64,000 nucleotides of DNA, taken from the NCBI RefSeq assembly GCF_019399895.1, contig NC_091865.1:12281001-12345000 (forward strand), written 5' to 3'. Within the stretch, counting starts at the first letter, position 1; every line of letters begins with the position of its first letter. Origin of the DNA: Cardiocondyla obscurior. Taxonomy: Eukaryota > Arthropoda > Insecta > Hymenoptera > Formicidae. Made by a program: the position numbers and the translations under genes. Of the stretch, positions 53,901 through 64,000 are shown piece by piece. Under the pieces are notes generated by a model. That model was not told the origin of the DNA. It saw only the letters and a program-made list of their open reading frames with translations, and did no database searches.

Positions 53901-56900
53901 GGATTCGCCGGGTCCCCGACGTAGTAGGTATTTGCTTTAAGCGGAGTTCGAACCAACGGTAAACTTGTTAGATGCCGACCCGGGCGCGCTTGCGGACCCG
54001 GTTAATCCCGGAAGATATCGTCCGGTATCTGCGGATTAAAATCCGCACTTTAGTGTCCTTCCCTCCGCTGCTCCGCGCAGCGCAGATAGCGCCGGTTGTC
54101 GCCGGCTTCCAGAGAAACGAGAGTCTGAGTAACGGCGGCGCGCGTCGTCTTGCGTCGCCCTCGGCGTCGTATCGAAGGGGGGTTAGCGCTCCGGGGGGTT
54201 GAAGGTAGTCCGAGTGGTTAAAGTCAACGCCTGGGGCGCCCCCGAGATCTTGCCTCTGCCACGATCGTCGTCGGTTTCGGCTGAACCACCACAGCTAGTC
54301 GTCGACCGACCTCTCGCTCATTCCTAAGTACTCATGCAAACGAGCGGCTGAGCTTACGAATTAAGCGCGACCGCCGCGTCGTTATAACGCACCGTCTGCT
54401 CACTGAAAAATGCTTACCGTTGAATTAAGCGTGCGGCACTCCACAAACGAACGGGTTCGTCCCTTTTTTTTTAATTTTTTTTTTTTCTTTTACCCTCTTC
54501 TCGTTACTTTTTTGTTTCCCTCCTTTTCTTAAACGGAGAAGCCGCGCGAATCGTATGAATAAAATTGCTTTCCGCTCAAAGTAGTCGCTTCTTCTTCTAA
54601 AACGTTTAATGATATTTCATTGATTATTATTTCATCAGATGTATCGGCATTTGAATGAAATCTTTAGAACATTTAATTTTTCAGCGAAGACTGGCGCTTT
54701 GAAATTTTTGTCTCGACGCGATTGAAGTCAATTAAAATTAAAGAACGATCGATACAAGCGCTCGCGTAAATATGAGAGGCTTTTTTAAATGCAAGAAACG
54801 GAGTCGCGAGAGAAAGTCTTTTCTCTCTTAAATTTATTACATTTCCGTCGCGATTCAAGTAAAACCTAATAAACATGATGGAATTAATTTCGAGCAACGG
54901 CAATATGGCGTTCGCTAGACGGCGGCGCATAAGAAAAGGCAACAGAGTAGGTAGGGGGCGAAAGGGGCCGAGAACGACGAGAATCAGAAGCAACGAGACG
55001 GTTAAAACGCAATCAGGATTGGCGGGCATCGTGAATAACAATGATATGGAACTAATCTAAGCGGGAGACCGTTCCCACGTCGGCTATGTGTCCCGTGTTT
55101 GCCCCGGTTGAAGATCAGGTTGCAATTTTAAGTGTCGCGTCGATGTTGCATCGGACCTGATTAAATTGCGTTTCCGGCGCCGCGTGCCACCGTGAATAAC
55201 AATGAAACAATGGCATTTGGATGGCACATTTTTCCCCGCACTCCCGGTGCTCGAGGCAACGCTCTCGTCCACGTTTCTAGCGATTTTGTCTGACTGCGTG
55301 CAGCTTTACGGGCGTAACCAAAGTCTCCCGCAGTGATATTTAATTTTGCACGAAATGTAAAAAATATAGCAATAATAAAAATAATTACACGCTCCCGTTA
55401 AATGTAAAGTGCGCTTCGGAATAGATTTATTTTGCTATTAAATCGAGATTGTTTTTTTTGAAATTGATATATTATTTATACGGTTCGAGATAAAACGTAT
55501 CTTTGTTTATTTTGCTCTTTTTTTTTTGTTCTTGATAAAAATTTTGTAATTTTAATTGAAATTTTTAAAATATTTCTTGGGACATATGCGGTCCCGGCGG
55601 TAGTGAACGGATTAATGGGAAATATATATATATAACAGTTTTTATAAACAAAATAAAATATATTTTTTACAGTTTCGAAAATTCGAACCTTTCACAGCCG
55701 TCACTTTACCAATACCGCCTCTACATTCCGCCGTTTGCGCTAAAAGTGTAGGTGATAGACGATGTACTTGCAACAATTTTTTTTTTGTTTTTTTTGTTTT
55801 TTTATATTGCCGATTTAACGAGAAACGTGCGTTTATCACAAACAAAAGTAACGAAACTTTTACTTTAACCGCTCAAAGTTTCGATAAATCTCGTTATTTT
55901 ATTTTCACGGTTTTTACTTTGAAATAATTATTAACATAATTCATCGTCGAAATCATTTTTAAAGGATTATAAAAATTTTAATCTACTTTAATTGACAGAA
56001 TTAACTTGTAAAATATTTTTAAATGTTTTATAATGTTAACTCGGATGATATATATTGTTTATAAAAATCCATTTGCAAGAGGGAAAGAGAGACGAGAGGA
56101 AAGTGGAGGACCGAATACACATTTTCAATAGATATGAAACGAAGCGAGATTGCGCAGAGCCCCGGCACTATTTCCCTCCCGTAAGAGGAATTACCTCTGT
56201 TCGTATCCGGCCGTAAGCCACAGTTACTCTCGTTACATGGCTCTCCCTTGATCACATCGTCGGTTCGTGTTCCACATCCACGACTGGATAGCACAAATAT
56301 TGGCGCGACGTAGCCCGCAAAGATAAAGCTAATATCGCGGTAAAACACCGATATTTCCGAGCGTCAAATCAGCACTTTTGCTCCCGATATATTTAGGTAG
56401 TCTAATTGGATACGCATCGTATTAAAACGATCATTAATATTTCAGTATCGCCGAGTGATAACTATATTACAACACACGTACATACCTCTTGTCGTTTAAA
56501 AAGTTTAATGAACTCTCAATATAAAAATCTAATATTCTTCGACATCGATTTTTTCGCTTTTTTTTTTCTCTCTTTCGCTCTCTCTAACTTTCTCTCTTTC
56601 GCCTTAAATCTCTCTCTCCAGCCCTTCCTGCTTTTTCATCAACAGATATTATTTTACGAAATAAAACGCGATTGAAATGTCATTAAAATAATTCGTCCAT
56701 TATTCCTCAAAAGTAAAACATATTGCTTAAACATTTTAACGTAATAGTGGGCGAAAAATTGAAAAAATAATTTTGTAGCGAAGGGACGCACGAACCGGGC
56801 GATATAACCGCGTTTACTTTCGCGCGCACTTCATTTCGATCTCGAAAGAGCCGGGGCTCCGCCGGCCGGCCGTGTAATCTCGTTTTTAATTTTTCAATCG

Positions 56901-57403
56901 CGCTTTGATCGTTCGCGCCGCATATTCCGATCCGTTATATAACCCGCATTTATTGGCCCCTCGTCCACGTCGGTGCGCGCGGACGTCCTATAACTCGCAG
57001 TTATCGAACGCCCCGAGACTGCAGCCTCTCCAGTTTTTGTTCGGCACGCCGAAAGCATCGCGAGGACAAGGGAGAAGTATCGGCTAATTTAAAAGTTCTC
57101 GAAAGCTCGTCTACCGCTTAGCAGCCCCGGCGGAGCTCGTTGCACCGTGTACACGATCTTCGCCGCTTGTCGACGAGCGTTTGCCTGCGAGCGCGCACAT
57201 CGCCACGTCATCCCGCGCTCGTTTTTCGATTCTAAATGATAGTTACGAGGGCGGCTGCTGCATACAGAGAATTCTTGCCGAAGGTAATTAATTCTCGGTA
57301 ATTATGCGAGCCGGCGAAACTCCTCCGACGCCCAAATTGATTATCTCGCCGAACGACACGCTGTGAAGTCTGAAATAAAATTATGTTTTCGTTTGCATTA
57401 CAG

Positions 57404-57494
57404 GTAAACCGCAGCCGATGGTTAGATGGCTCATAAACGGCCAAGTGAGGGACGAGGAGTACGAAAACAACGCCGGGGATGTGATCGAGAACAG
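57404..57494 (+). CDS. Sidestep-family protein, exon encoding the middle of Ig2
   Basis: This 91-bp exon has a TTACAG acceptor and GTACGA donor, entering in phase 1 and leaving in phase 2. The split Gly joins C-R-V-T-G-G to K-P-Q-P-M-V-R-W-L-I-N-G. The core Trp codon of Ig2 is at 57427-57429, at the usual distance after the B-strand Cys. The rest, D-E-E-Y-E-N-N-A-G-D-V-I-E-N, covers the C'-D-E strand region. The donor is weaker than its neighbours (AG then GTACGA), but the following exon restores the frame exactly with Arg-Leu-Thr-Leu. Confidence 0.9.
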
Positions 57495-57632
57495 GTACGA
57501 TAGTTTCTTTAATGAACTGTCTCTCGCAAATATTTGTACGGCGTGTAATATTACACGGGAAAATCTTTCCCTTAAACAATTATCTCTTAATGTGCAAAGC
57601 TGATACATCTATTTGACTTTTAACGCTGATAG
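57495..57632 (+). other. Short 138-bp intron inside Ig2
   Basis: This is the only short intron seen. Its length is a multiple of three, and in the incoming frame it stays open for about 36 codons before TGA at 57601-57603. Retention would therefore give a truncated product after Ig2 strand E. TTTTAAC, about 14 bases before the acceptor, is a plausible branch-point match. The acceptor is TGATAG, with a short pyrimidine tract. Confidence 0.85.
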
Positions 57633-57745
57633 ATTAACGCTGCAGCCCATCAGCCGCTCTGATCTTGGCTCGAATTTTACCTGCGAGGCGCGCAACACGG
57701 ACTTGGTGGATCCGAAGGAGACGTCGATTTCTCTCGATCTCTACT
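57633..57745 (+). CDS. Sidestep-family protein, exon encoding the end of Ig2
   Basis: This 113-bp exon enters in phase 2 and leaves in phase 1 at a GTGAGT donor. It encodes (R)-L-T-L-Q-P-I-S-R-S-D-L-G-S-N-F-T-C-E-A-R-N. This is the E-F strand region of a C2-type Ig domain, with the second Cys at 57682-57684 and a sequon N-F-T at 57673. It then gives V-D-P-K-E-T-S-I-S-L-D-L-Y, the final strand and the linker to Ig3. The F-T-C-E-A-R-N-T plus L-D-L-x-L-K-P-L junction is typical of Side proteins. Together with the previous exon it forms a 204-bp phase 1-1 pair. Confidence 0.93.
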
Positions 57746-60487
57746 GTGAGTGATTCTGAATGTCTCTATCGCATGATTTAAATAAAAGAGCAATTCGCGT
57801 CTAAGACTTATCCACGTGGAGAAGCACTTGCGTAGTAAAATATTTGCATAACAAACTCGCGTTTTTCTCGGGTTGCCGGTTAAATGTTTAAAAAAAAAAA
57901 AGAAAGAAAATAAAAAAAATAAAGAGAAAAAGAAACGGAAGACTAATGAAAGCAAAGATGGGAAATATAAATTCTTATCACGCGGCCTACAAATCAGAGG
58001 CCTCGCCCCTGAGCCTATCTTGTCTCGCATTAACGATAAAATCTACGAGACACCAAAAGTGGGCCAACATCCTTTGCTCCCTCACCGCTGGGCGAGTCGC
58101 CTTTAAGGGAAGATAAGGCGAGATAAGACGAGAAATATATTAAATCCACCCTCCGGTCCTACCCGGCTCGTTCATCCTCTCTCGAGAAGGAGCAAGAAGA
58201 AGCATGAAAAGCAAGACCACCCTCTAGGCCCCTACGAAATTAGAATTCTTCGTTAACCCGCCTAGGGCGAGCTGAGGGCGAGGTGTAGAATAGAGACAGG
58301 GCGACGGTCCTAATTTTCGTGCTAAGCCAAAAAAAATTGGCGAGCGGGGAATCTTATCTCGCGCGCCTTATCCAACGATCGCCGTCCGGTCCGCGACACG
58401 ACGGGATCTTTTGTATCGCGCGAGCCGATTTAGCGATCCCTTCCTCCCGATCGTTATCGGTCGACGATTCGATCGCCGACCCTTGATTCGATTAAACCGT
58501 GATCCATCACCGACGCTCACCTAAAGATTCCATCGGTCTTGCTCCTTTTTACGTTTATTATGGAGGCAGAAATTTCGCTTTTCCACGGGAGAATATCGAG
58601 GACCATATACTGAAGAGACGGTGATCGATACGCGTCCAATAATCAGGTCCTCCAAAAATCACGAATTTTCGTCGGAGCTACTAACGAAATTGCAGGCCGG
58701 TTATCGATGAGCGGCCCCATCGTGGCGGCGAAATAAAAAAATTACAGATTGAAACGACCGGAGTGGAAGTCCTGATGAAGGAAAAGGGAGCCGAGTCGGG
58801 ATCCAGCCTAAACGATGAGCGCCCTTTGATTTTCGTTGCTCCGTCAAAGTGCCGGCGCATCAAACGTATTTATTCCGTCGCTTTATTTTACTCGCCGTGA
58901 AATAAAAAAGTGAAGATTGTATCTCGAGCAAATAGCGCGCTCGTTTAGCGCTTTAAAGGCAGCACGCGTCGATTATGAAATTGCTGTATTGACTGGCACG
59001 TCAATGCACTCATAATTTAACTAAAAGCTTATTAAAATTTTAAAGCAAACGTTATTGAACTAAGATCATTGCTTCAGTAAAATAATTATGAACTTTACTG
59101 GAATGTAATTTATATTGCATTTCTCGCCGTCTAGTCGTCATTAGAAATTTAGGAAGCATTATTATCAAATATCTAAATACCAATTTTGCATTAATAATAG
59201 ATAATTGCCTCGAATAAATTCAATTTTTATATCGAACAATTCTGCGGATGGTAGCACCGCGTGTCATTAAAATTAATTATTTAATTACGCAAATGGAGTA
59301 ATAAATATTCAATGTTTATGTAAACGTGGCGTCAATGTGTAAACAATTTGCCGGTAATAAGGGCGATAATATAAAGATAATGAATAACGCATACGTGCCA
59401 CTATTATCGGGGTAAGTGCGCGGCAAACAGCGTATGGAAATCCCTATTCACAGTTTTCATATTTCACGAACGAGCGACTCGTATCTAGTCGACACCAACG
59501 AATTGGAAACCTGGATTTATTGGCCGTCAGGACCATTGTCACTCGCGCGAATATTTAGGACGGTGCCGTTTTTCAACGCGTGCACGCATACACGTGAGAC
59601 TTGATGAAAAAAAAAGGGTAAATTATTAATAATAGATCGGAAACAATGATTGCAAAAGTTGGCGACGCGCGAACGTTCGATCATCGAGTGAAACGATATC
59701 GCGCAACGTACAACTAAACATTCATTCCTTGCGCAAAAATATTTACCGAATAAATGCTCGTTAAATGCGCCTACTCGGGGAAACGTCGAAAATATTTGTT
59801 TAACTTACGCGATTGTATTTCTACTCGCGCAACCGATACGAAATATCGAAGCTTAATCCAGAAATGAAGAGTGGCTGCAGGTTGCCAATTTATCATTTTA
59901 TATCATTTTAACGTGAGATCCATTTCAACCATTTGACACGAGCGTAGCTGAGGGCTTTTATATTTCTATCAAACATTCTTAATTTCTTAAAGCAGGAAAT
60001 GTAATTTTCATTAAAAATAAAAGGTAGCTTTTTTTTACGTTTGAACATACTTATTATTAGAAATAGTTTACATTTATTTAAAATAAAATTTATAAAATAT
60101 TTATTACGTATACAATATCTCGGAAAAGAATTGCTTTTATTAAGAAATATATATTTTTAACGAATCGTTTAAGAAAATTTTTGTAATACGCCGAATAAAA
60201 CCGCACGTAGAATAATTAATTTAATTAATATTTCAAATTTTTAAAATAACCGACGAAATTGCTTTCGATTAAATGTCAGTAATTTGAGGGTATTTTCATC
60301 AACGTTCTGCCTCGATTTTTAGTATCAATTTTAATCCATAAAGTATTCTCGGAATATTTCATCAGATTTTATTAACAGTAAACAATACTGAAAAAGTTTG
60401 ACATAAGAATTCACTGCTTCGACGTGACGCGGCACGATAATAACTTTAAACGTTTTGTAATTGTTTATCTTTTGTTTTTCTTTTTAG
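57746..60487 (+). other. 2.7-kb intron between Ig2 and Ig3
   Basis: The donor is GTGAGT and the acceptor a long T-rich tract ending TTTTTAG (60481-60487). The intron has an A-rich block near 57889-57945, CpG-richer sequence around 58.2-58.9 kb and AT-rich sequence from 59.0 to 60.4 kb. I see no gene or conserved structure in it. Confidence 0.85.
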
Positions 60488-60654
60488 TAAAACCTCTAGC
60501 TGTGATCATAAGAAGACCGGGAAGAAAAGGAGTAGGCAACGAGTCCCTTTTGGCGGGGAAGCGGTACGACATGGAGTGCGAGACCACTGGTTCAAGGCCA
60601 CCCGCGGTGATAACCTGGTACAAGGGTCGGAGAAGACAGCTGAAGCACACAACG
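60488..60654 (+). CDS. Sidestep-family protein, exon encoding the first half of Ig3
   Basis: This 167-bp exon enters in phase 1 (the split codon gives Leu) and leaves in phase 0 at GTAAGG. It begins L-K-P-L-A-V-I-I, the conserved A-strand start of the third Ig domain in Side proteins. It carries a sequon N-E-S at 60538, then L-L-A-G-K-R-Y-D-M-E-C with the B-strand Cys at 60577-60579. The family hallmark G-S-R-P-P-A-V-I-T-W-Y-K-G follows, with the Trp codon at 60616-60618. It stops at Q-L-K-H-T-T before strand D. The second Cys of Ig3 should be on the next exon, which must begin in phase 0; none is visible before 64000. The insert R-R-P-G-R-K-G-V-G-N is more basic than I would expect in this loop. 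Confidence 0.93.
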
Positions 60655-63600
60655 GTAAGGAAGAAAAATAAGAAGTATAACAGCGGGTTACGCGGATCCT
60701 CGACCTCGAAGTAGCTGCTGCTTATCCCCCTACCGTGGCTTATGCCATGAGTATATCCCGTGTCTTTTGTCCCCCGGCACAAAAGCCGCTCTCCTTCGTG
60801 GCTCGTCACTTCCATTTTTGTTCCGGCACTTTCGCGAAACACTGAAGGACACCGGCTAATCCCAAAGGCGCGAACTTTCCCTCGACTATGATTCGCGCTC
60901 GCGATTAACCGGAATTTATTTGCTGATATATACGTTGTTTTAAGTTGTTTTAACACGATTTGGTGTAGAAGTTATCAACCAATTTTATCGAAAAAGAAGC
61001 ATATTGTCGGAATACGAATCTTGCGAAACTCTTTGCCACGCGGAACAATTAAAACGGTCTCGTTTGCGGCGATTTTTTTTTTCCCCTCGTGCCAATCAAC
61101 TTTGCACTCGAGTTTGATAACGACACCGTTGATCCTCGAGGAAAAAAAAAAATTCTCCGGGTGACGTATCCCGGTTCTTTAGATAACACTTGAGGATGCA
61201 TTTCGTTATACGACGGCCGCGAGATATCGCAGGATCGGGTCAATTTTCTAGCGGTACTTTTGAGAATTGCATGCCGCTTTCGAGTTTGTTAGGAATGAAA
61301 CGTTGAGCTGACGGCGCGAACGCGAGAAGGGATGCTGGGTTGAAAGGTCGAAACACTCCGGAGAACCGATAACCGCACCCCTCAATGGTGAATCTTTCTC
61401 TTGGGGGAGATTCTCGCGAGGGGGAGTGCAGTCATAAGGGTCGGGATAAAGAAGGAAGACGGGAAGGCGGGAGATAAGGGCAAAAAGACAGAAGCGAAGA
61501 AAACGGAGAAAGAGGTAAAGGGAAGAGAAAGGGAGCCGGGAACAAATAAAAAACTAGTGCTCTGCCCAAACGGATTGGACTCGAGCTCGAAGTCACATCC
61601 GATTGTGATAGCTGGTTGAAAGCAAGTCGAAAGGGAGGTTGAAAGCGACGATAGCGTCGACGGAGGTACGTGGTGGTGATGGTGGTGTAGTGGCGGAGAT
61701 CGGAGCTTTCGAGACGCGTCGATTGAATTAAGCAGCCACACCTGTCGACTCCAGATATTTTCATTGGCGGCATGCTAATTGCCAATTAAGCCATACCGAT
61801 TCACCCGATCCCGGGGCCGAACATCCACTTTACATTTACGTCTCTCTTCCGCGAACCGCCGGGCCGAGACTACCGAAGAGCGATGTCTATTCGACGCGTT
61901 TAGCTAAACAAATGGCGGCGAGAAGCAAGTTGCGGGGAACACGCAAACGCTCTAAGCGCCACGAGAAGCATTAATCTATCGCGCATGTTGCATAATAACG
62001 ACGCTATAAATATCGAAACAAATCTGGAATATTATCGCTCCGTCGCGGCAACGCGTACTTAAAGCCTTTTTTTTTATTTTGAATTTATTTACCTTCGTAT
62101 TGCGATATTTTATCGTAAGACGGTCTTAACAATGGTTTTGAAAAAAATGACATAAAAATAGGCGTGTTTAAAAGTTGTTGGTACAGTCCGTAAATAATTA
62201 ATAATATCCTAGTCGACGTTTCCGTGCCCTTTTTCCTTTTCTCTCCTCCCTTCGAGGGAGAAGAAATATTGATCCTTGAAGCGGTGATACCAGAAACTCT
62301 CCTCGGTGTTGTAACTGCGAGTTGCATAATACTTGTCAAAATGTTACTATACTAAAAGCCCTTTCCGCTAGACGCGGTCGTTACGAGAGCGGACGCACAG
62401 TGCGAAAATCCGCGTCCGGGCCGATGGGAATATTCGACATTATCCGATAATGTATGTATCGTCAGGAGCACATTACTGCCTGGCTTCCTGGAGTGTCTGC
62501 TAAACTACATCCGAACGAAGCGCGGGCAAGGAGCCCGCTCCCCAAGGGTTCGCCATTTATTAATCACAGCCTAATGAATGAAATGCCAAATCGATGAAAT
62601 AGATGTGTCACGCGTAATTATGAAAATTAAGCCGCCTTCGCAAACCGGCGCTAGGTCGTCGTTACGTTAAACAATAATTATTAATCGGCTTTGATAATTA
62701 AAAGCGAAACTTTCCGCGGTGTTGTATTTAAAATATTGGGTCGCATCGCCTCGAATTTTCTAATCCGTAAAGTTACGGCATTATATGCACAGTGTCGATT
62801 CTATTGACACGTAGAATATGAAATGTTGTAGAATATAGGTCAATCTATTCATCTCAACTTATACCATCTCATTTATAAGACGTATAATAAAAATATCGAG
62901 CATTTTGTGCATATAACATTTCATTTGAGCAAAACTTTAAAGAAAATTATAATAAAATGTTAAATGAACGTTCTTTGGTATTTTAATAATAAAATATATA
63001 ATTATGCAAAACTATTTAAATATGTCATTCCGGTAATTGACTCGGCATAATTAATATCAGAAATGTCAAATTAAAAGCGACGATGATTAAATCAATTTAA
63101 TCCAATTATTATTAAACGATAGTTTGAGTTTTATATCAGCATTATATATGTGTGATTAAAACTTAATTTTTATTCTTAAATTTTTTTCGTCTAGACTTAG
63201 GTTCAAGAATAGCTGTTCGAAAATATCTTGCGAGTATGGGAGGGGGGACAATAATCGTTCGACTTTCTTGATGCACGAAACGTTCCAAAGTTCGTCGCGC
63301 TCACGTTTGGAGCCGGATAGGAATACCTCGGTCACGTCGAACGTTCAATAGAACTTCACTAGCCAGCGCCGGGACGACTCGAATTGTGATAGTTGGATAC
63401 GCATGGCCCTGGGGGGGCCTGGCATTATCGATAATCTGGAATCAGAGCTGTAACTTCCGCGCGCGTTGGCCCGCGTACACGCCGACGCGTTGCACTTTGG
63501 AATCGGCGTTGTCTCCGTTGACGGGCGGCCCTAATTAATTTCACGTAGTTCATTAACGAACCCCGACCGCAATGCTTAACGACGTTTTGGCGTCTCCGCA

Positions 63601-64000
63601 TATCGGGAGCTCCGAACCGTATTCCCGGAGCGGGCGAAAACTCCGTTATATTCACTGATTAGCCGTGCAAACGATTGCCGCGTGCCTCGCGTACGTTTCA
63701 AATTAGACGCCGTTAGCAACAATTGTGCAAGAAATGGAAACTTAGAACTGCTGTTTATGTATAACGATTCGGTATTGCCATTTTACTTTCGTCAAAGTAT
63801 ATTTAAATTTTCTCTCTTCTTTTTTTTTTTTTTCTTTTTTATTTATATAAATCTCTATCGTTTAAAAATAAATAAGTAAATAAATAAAATTAAGAACAGT
63901 TAGCAGTCTGGTTTATGCGCGAGGCAGGTAGCTCTCACTTTTCCTCGGTAAATGAGAAATAAGCGGAGTCCCTGATCGGAATTTGCGCCGGTTAGGAAAA
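60655..64000 (+). other. Intron after the last visible exon, cut by the window end
   Basis: It starts with the donor GTAAGG. No acceptor followed by a phase-0 Ig-like frame was found. The best pyrimidine tract with AG near 63190 leads straight into a stop (ACT TAG). The stretch holds purine-rich DNA at 61.4-61.7 kb, an inverted CCAAT pair with a TAATTG-type palindrome at 61763-61788, AT-rich DNA at 62.8-63.2 kb and a T-rich run near 63821-63840. Confidence 0.75.
61763..61788. promoter_or_regulatory. Possible regulatory site cluster: inverted CCAAT pair and homeodomain-like palindrome
   Basis: ATTGGC (61763-61768) and GCCAAT (61781-61786) form an inverted pair 12 bases apart. TAATTG-CC-AATTA at 61776-61788 overlaps the second half and gives two opposed TAAT cores. 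Such sites fit NF-Y-like and homeodomain factors in general. The call rests on motifs alone. Confidence 0.2.

Larger units (their letters stand above)
47691..57403 (+). other. 9.7-kb intron within Ig2
   Basis: The donor is GTAAGT and the acceptor a T-rich tract with TTACAG (57398-57403). The intron contains a C9 run near 48119-48128, the long (AT)n tract at 49530-49605, CT-rich stretches near 48840-48890 and 50570-50610, A26 at 50936-50961, and AT-rich DNA at 55.3-56.0 and 56.4-56.8 kb. A weak tRNA-like stretch at about 54205-54300 is discussed separately. ORFs of 100-176 codons occur on both strands without recognisable domains. No nested gene is supported. Confidence 0.7.

Noticed and set aside
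53940..54005. Minus-strand B-box-like GGTTCGAACTCC at 53944-53955, considered as a tRNA gene
   Set aside because: No A-box at the right distance, and no acceptor stem pairing could be drawn.
63180..63260. Possible next Side exon after the pyrimidine tract ending TCTAG at 63190-63194
   Set aside because: In the required phase 0 the frame reads Thr then a stop codon, and no Ig-like residues follow in any frame.

Overview
The window looks like arthropod, most likely insect, nuclear DNA. It contains five short exons with canonical AG/GT borders, very long introns, and an immunoglobulin-superfamily product that best matches the sidestep (Side) family of cell-surface proteins. The abundant CpG dinucleotides, frequent CGCG, AT-rich stretches and many homopolymer runs fit a hymenopteran such as an ant. 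That placement is an inference from base composition and has not been tested.

Only one gene is well supported, on the + strand and open at both ends. Its exons lie at 24365-24576, 47580-47690, 57404-57494, 57633-57745 and 60488-60654, together 694 coding bases (about 231 residues). Reading frame and splice phase agree at every junction. In order they encode the C-terminal part of the first (V-type) Ig domain, the whole second Ig domain split over three exons, and the first half of the third Ig domain. The signal peptide and first half of Ig1 were not found in the 24 kb upstream. The rest of Ig3, later Ig domains, any fibronectin domain and the membrane segment must lie past 64000. In Drosophila, Side proteins are ligands for Beaten-path receptors in axon guidance and synaptic partner choice. 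I cannot say which side paralogue this is.

Layout: 1-24364 is upstream intron (or upstream DNA) and holds a four-copy tandem repeat with units up to 471 bp (17652-19482). 24577-47579 is a 23.0-kb intron with a GC-rich fold-back element centred at 43.0 kb. 47691-57403 is a 9.7-kb intron with a long (AT)n tract. A 138-bp intron splits Ig2. 57746-60487 is a 2.7-kb intron. 60655-64000 is the start of a further intron.

The most unusual element is the tandem array. Its minus strand repeats an arrangement of CRE-like motif, CCAAT-like motif and 5'-splice-site-like motif four times, and a short minus-strand ORF with a basic N-terminus lies just beyond it. This could be a set of duplicated promoter/leader units or retroelement 5' monomers, but that is speculative. 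No rRNA gene, convincing tRNA, CRISPR array or intact transposase/reverse transcriptase was seen. The long ORFs scattered through the introns look like chance ORFs in GC- and CpG-rich DNA.
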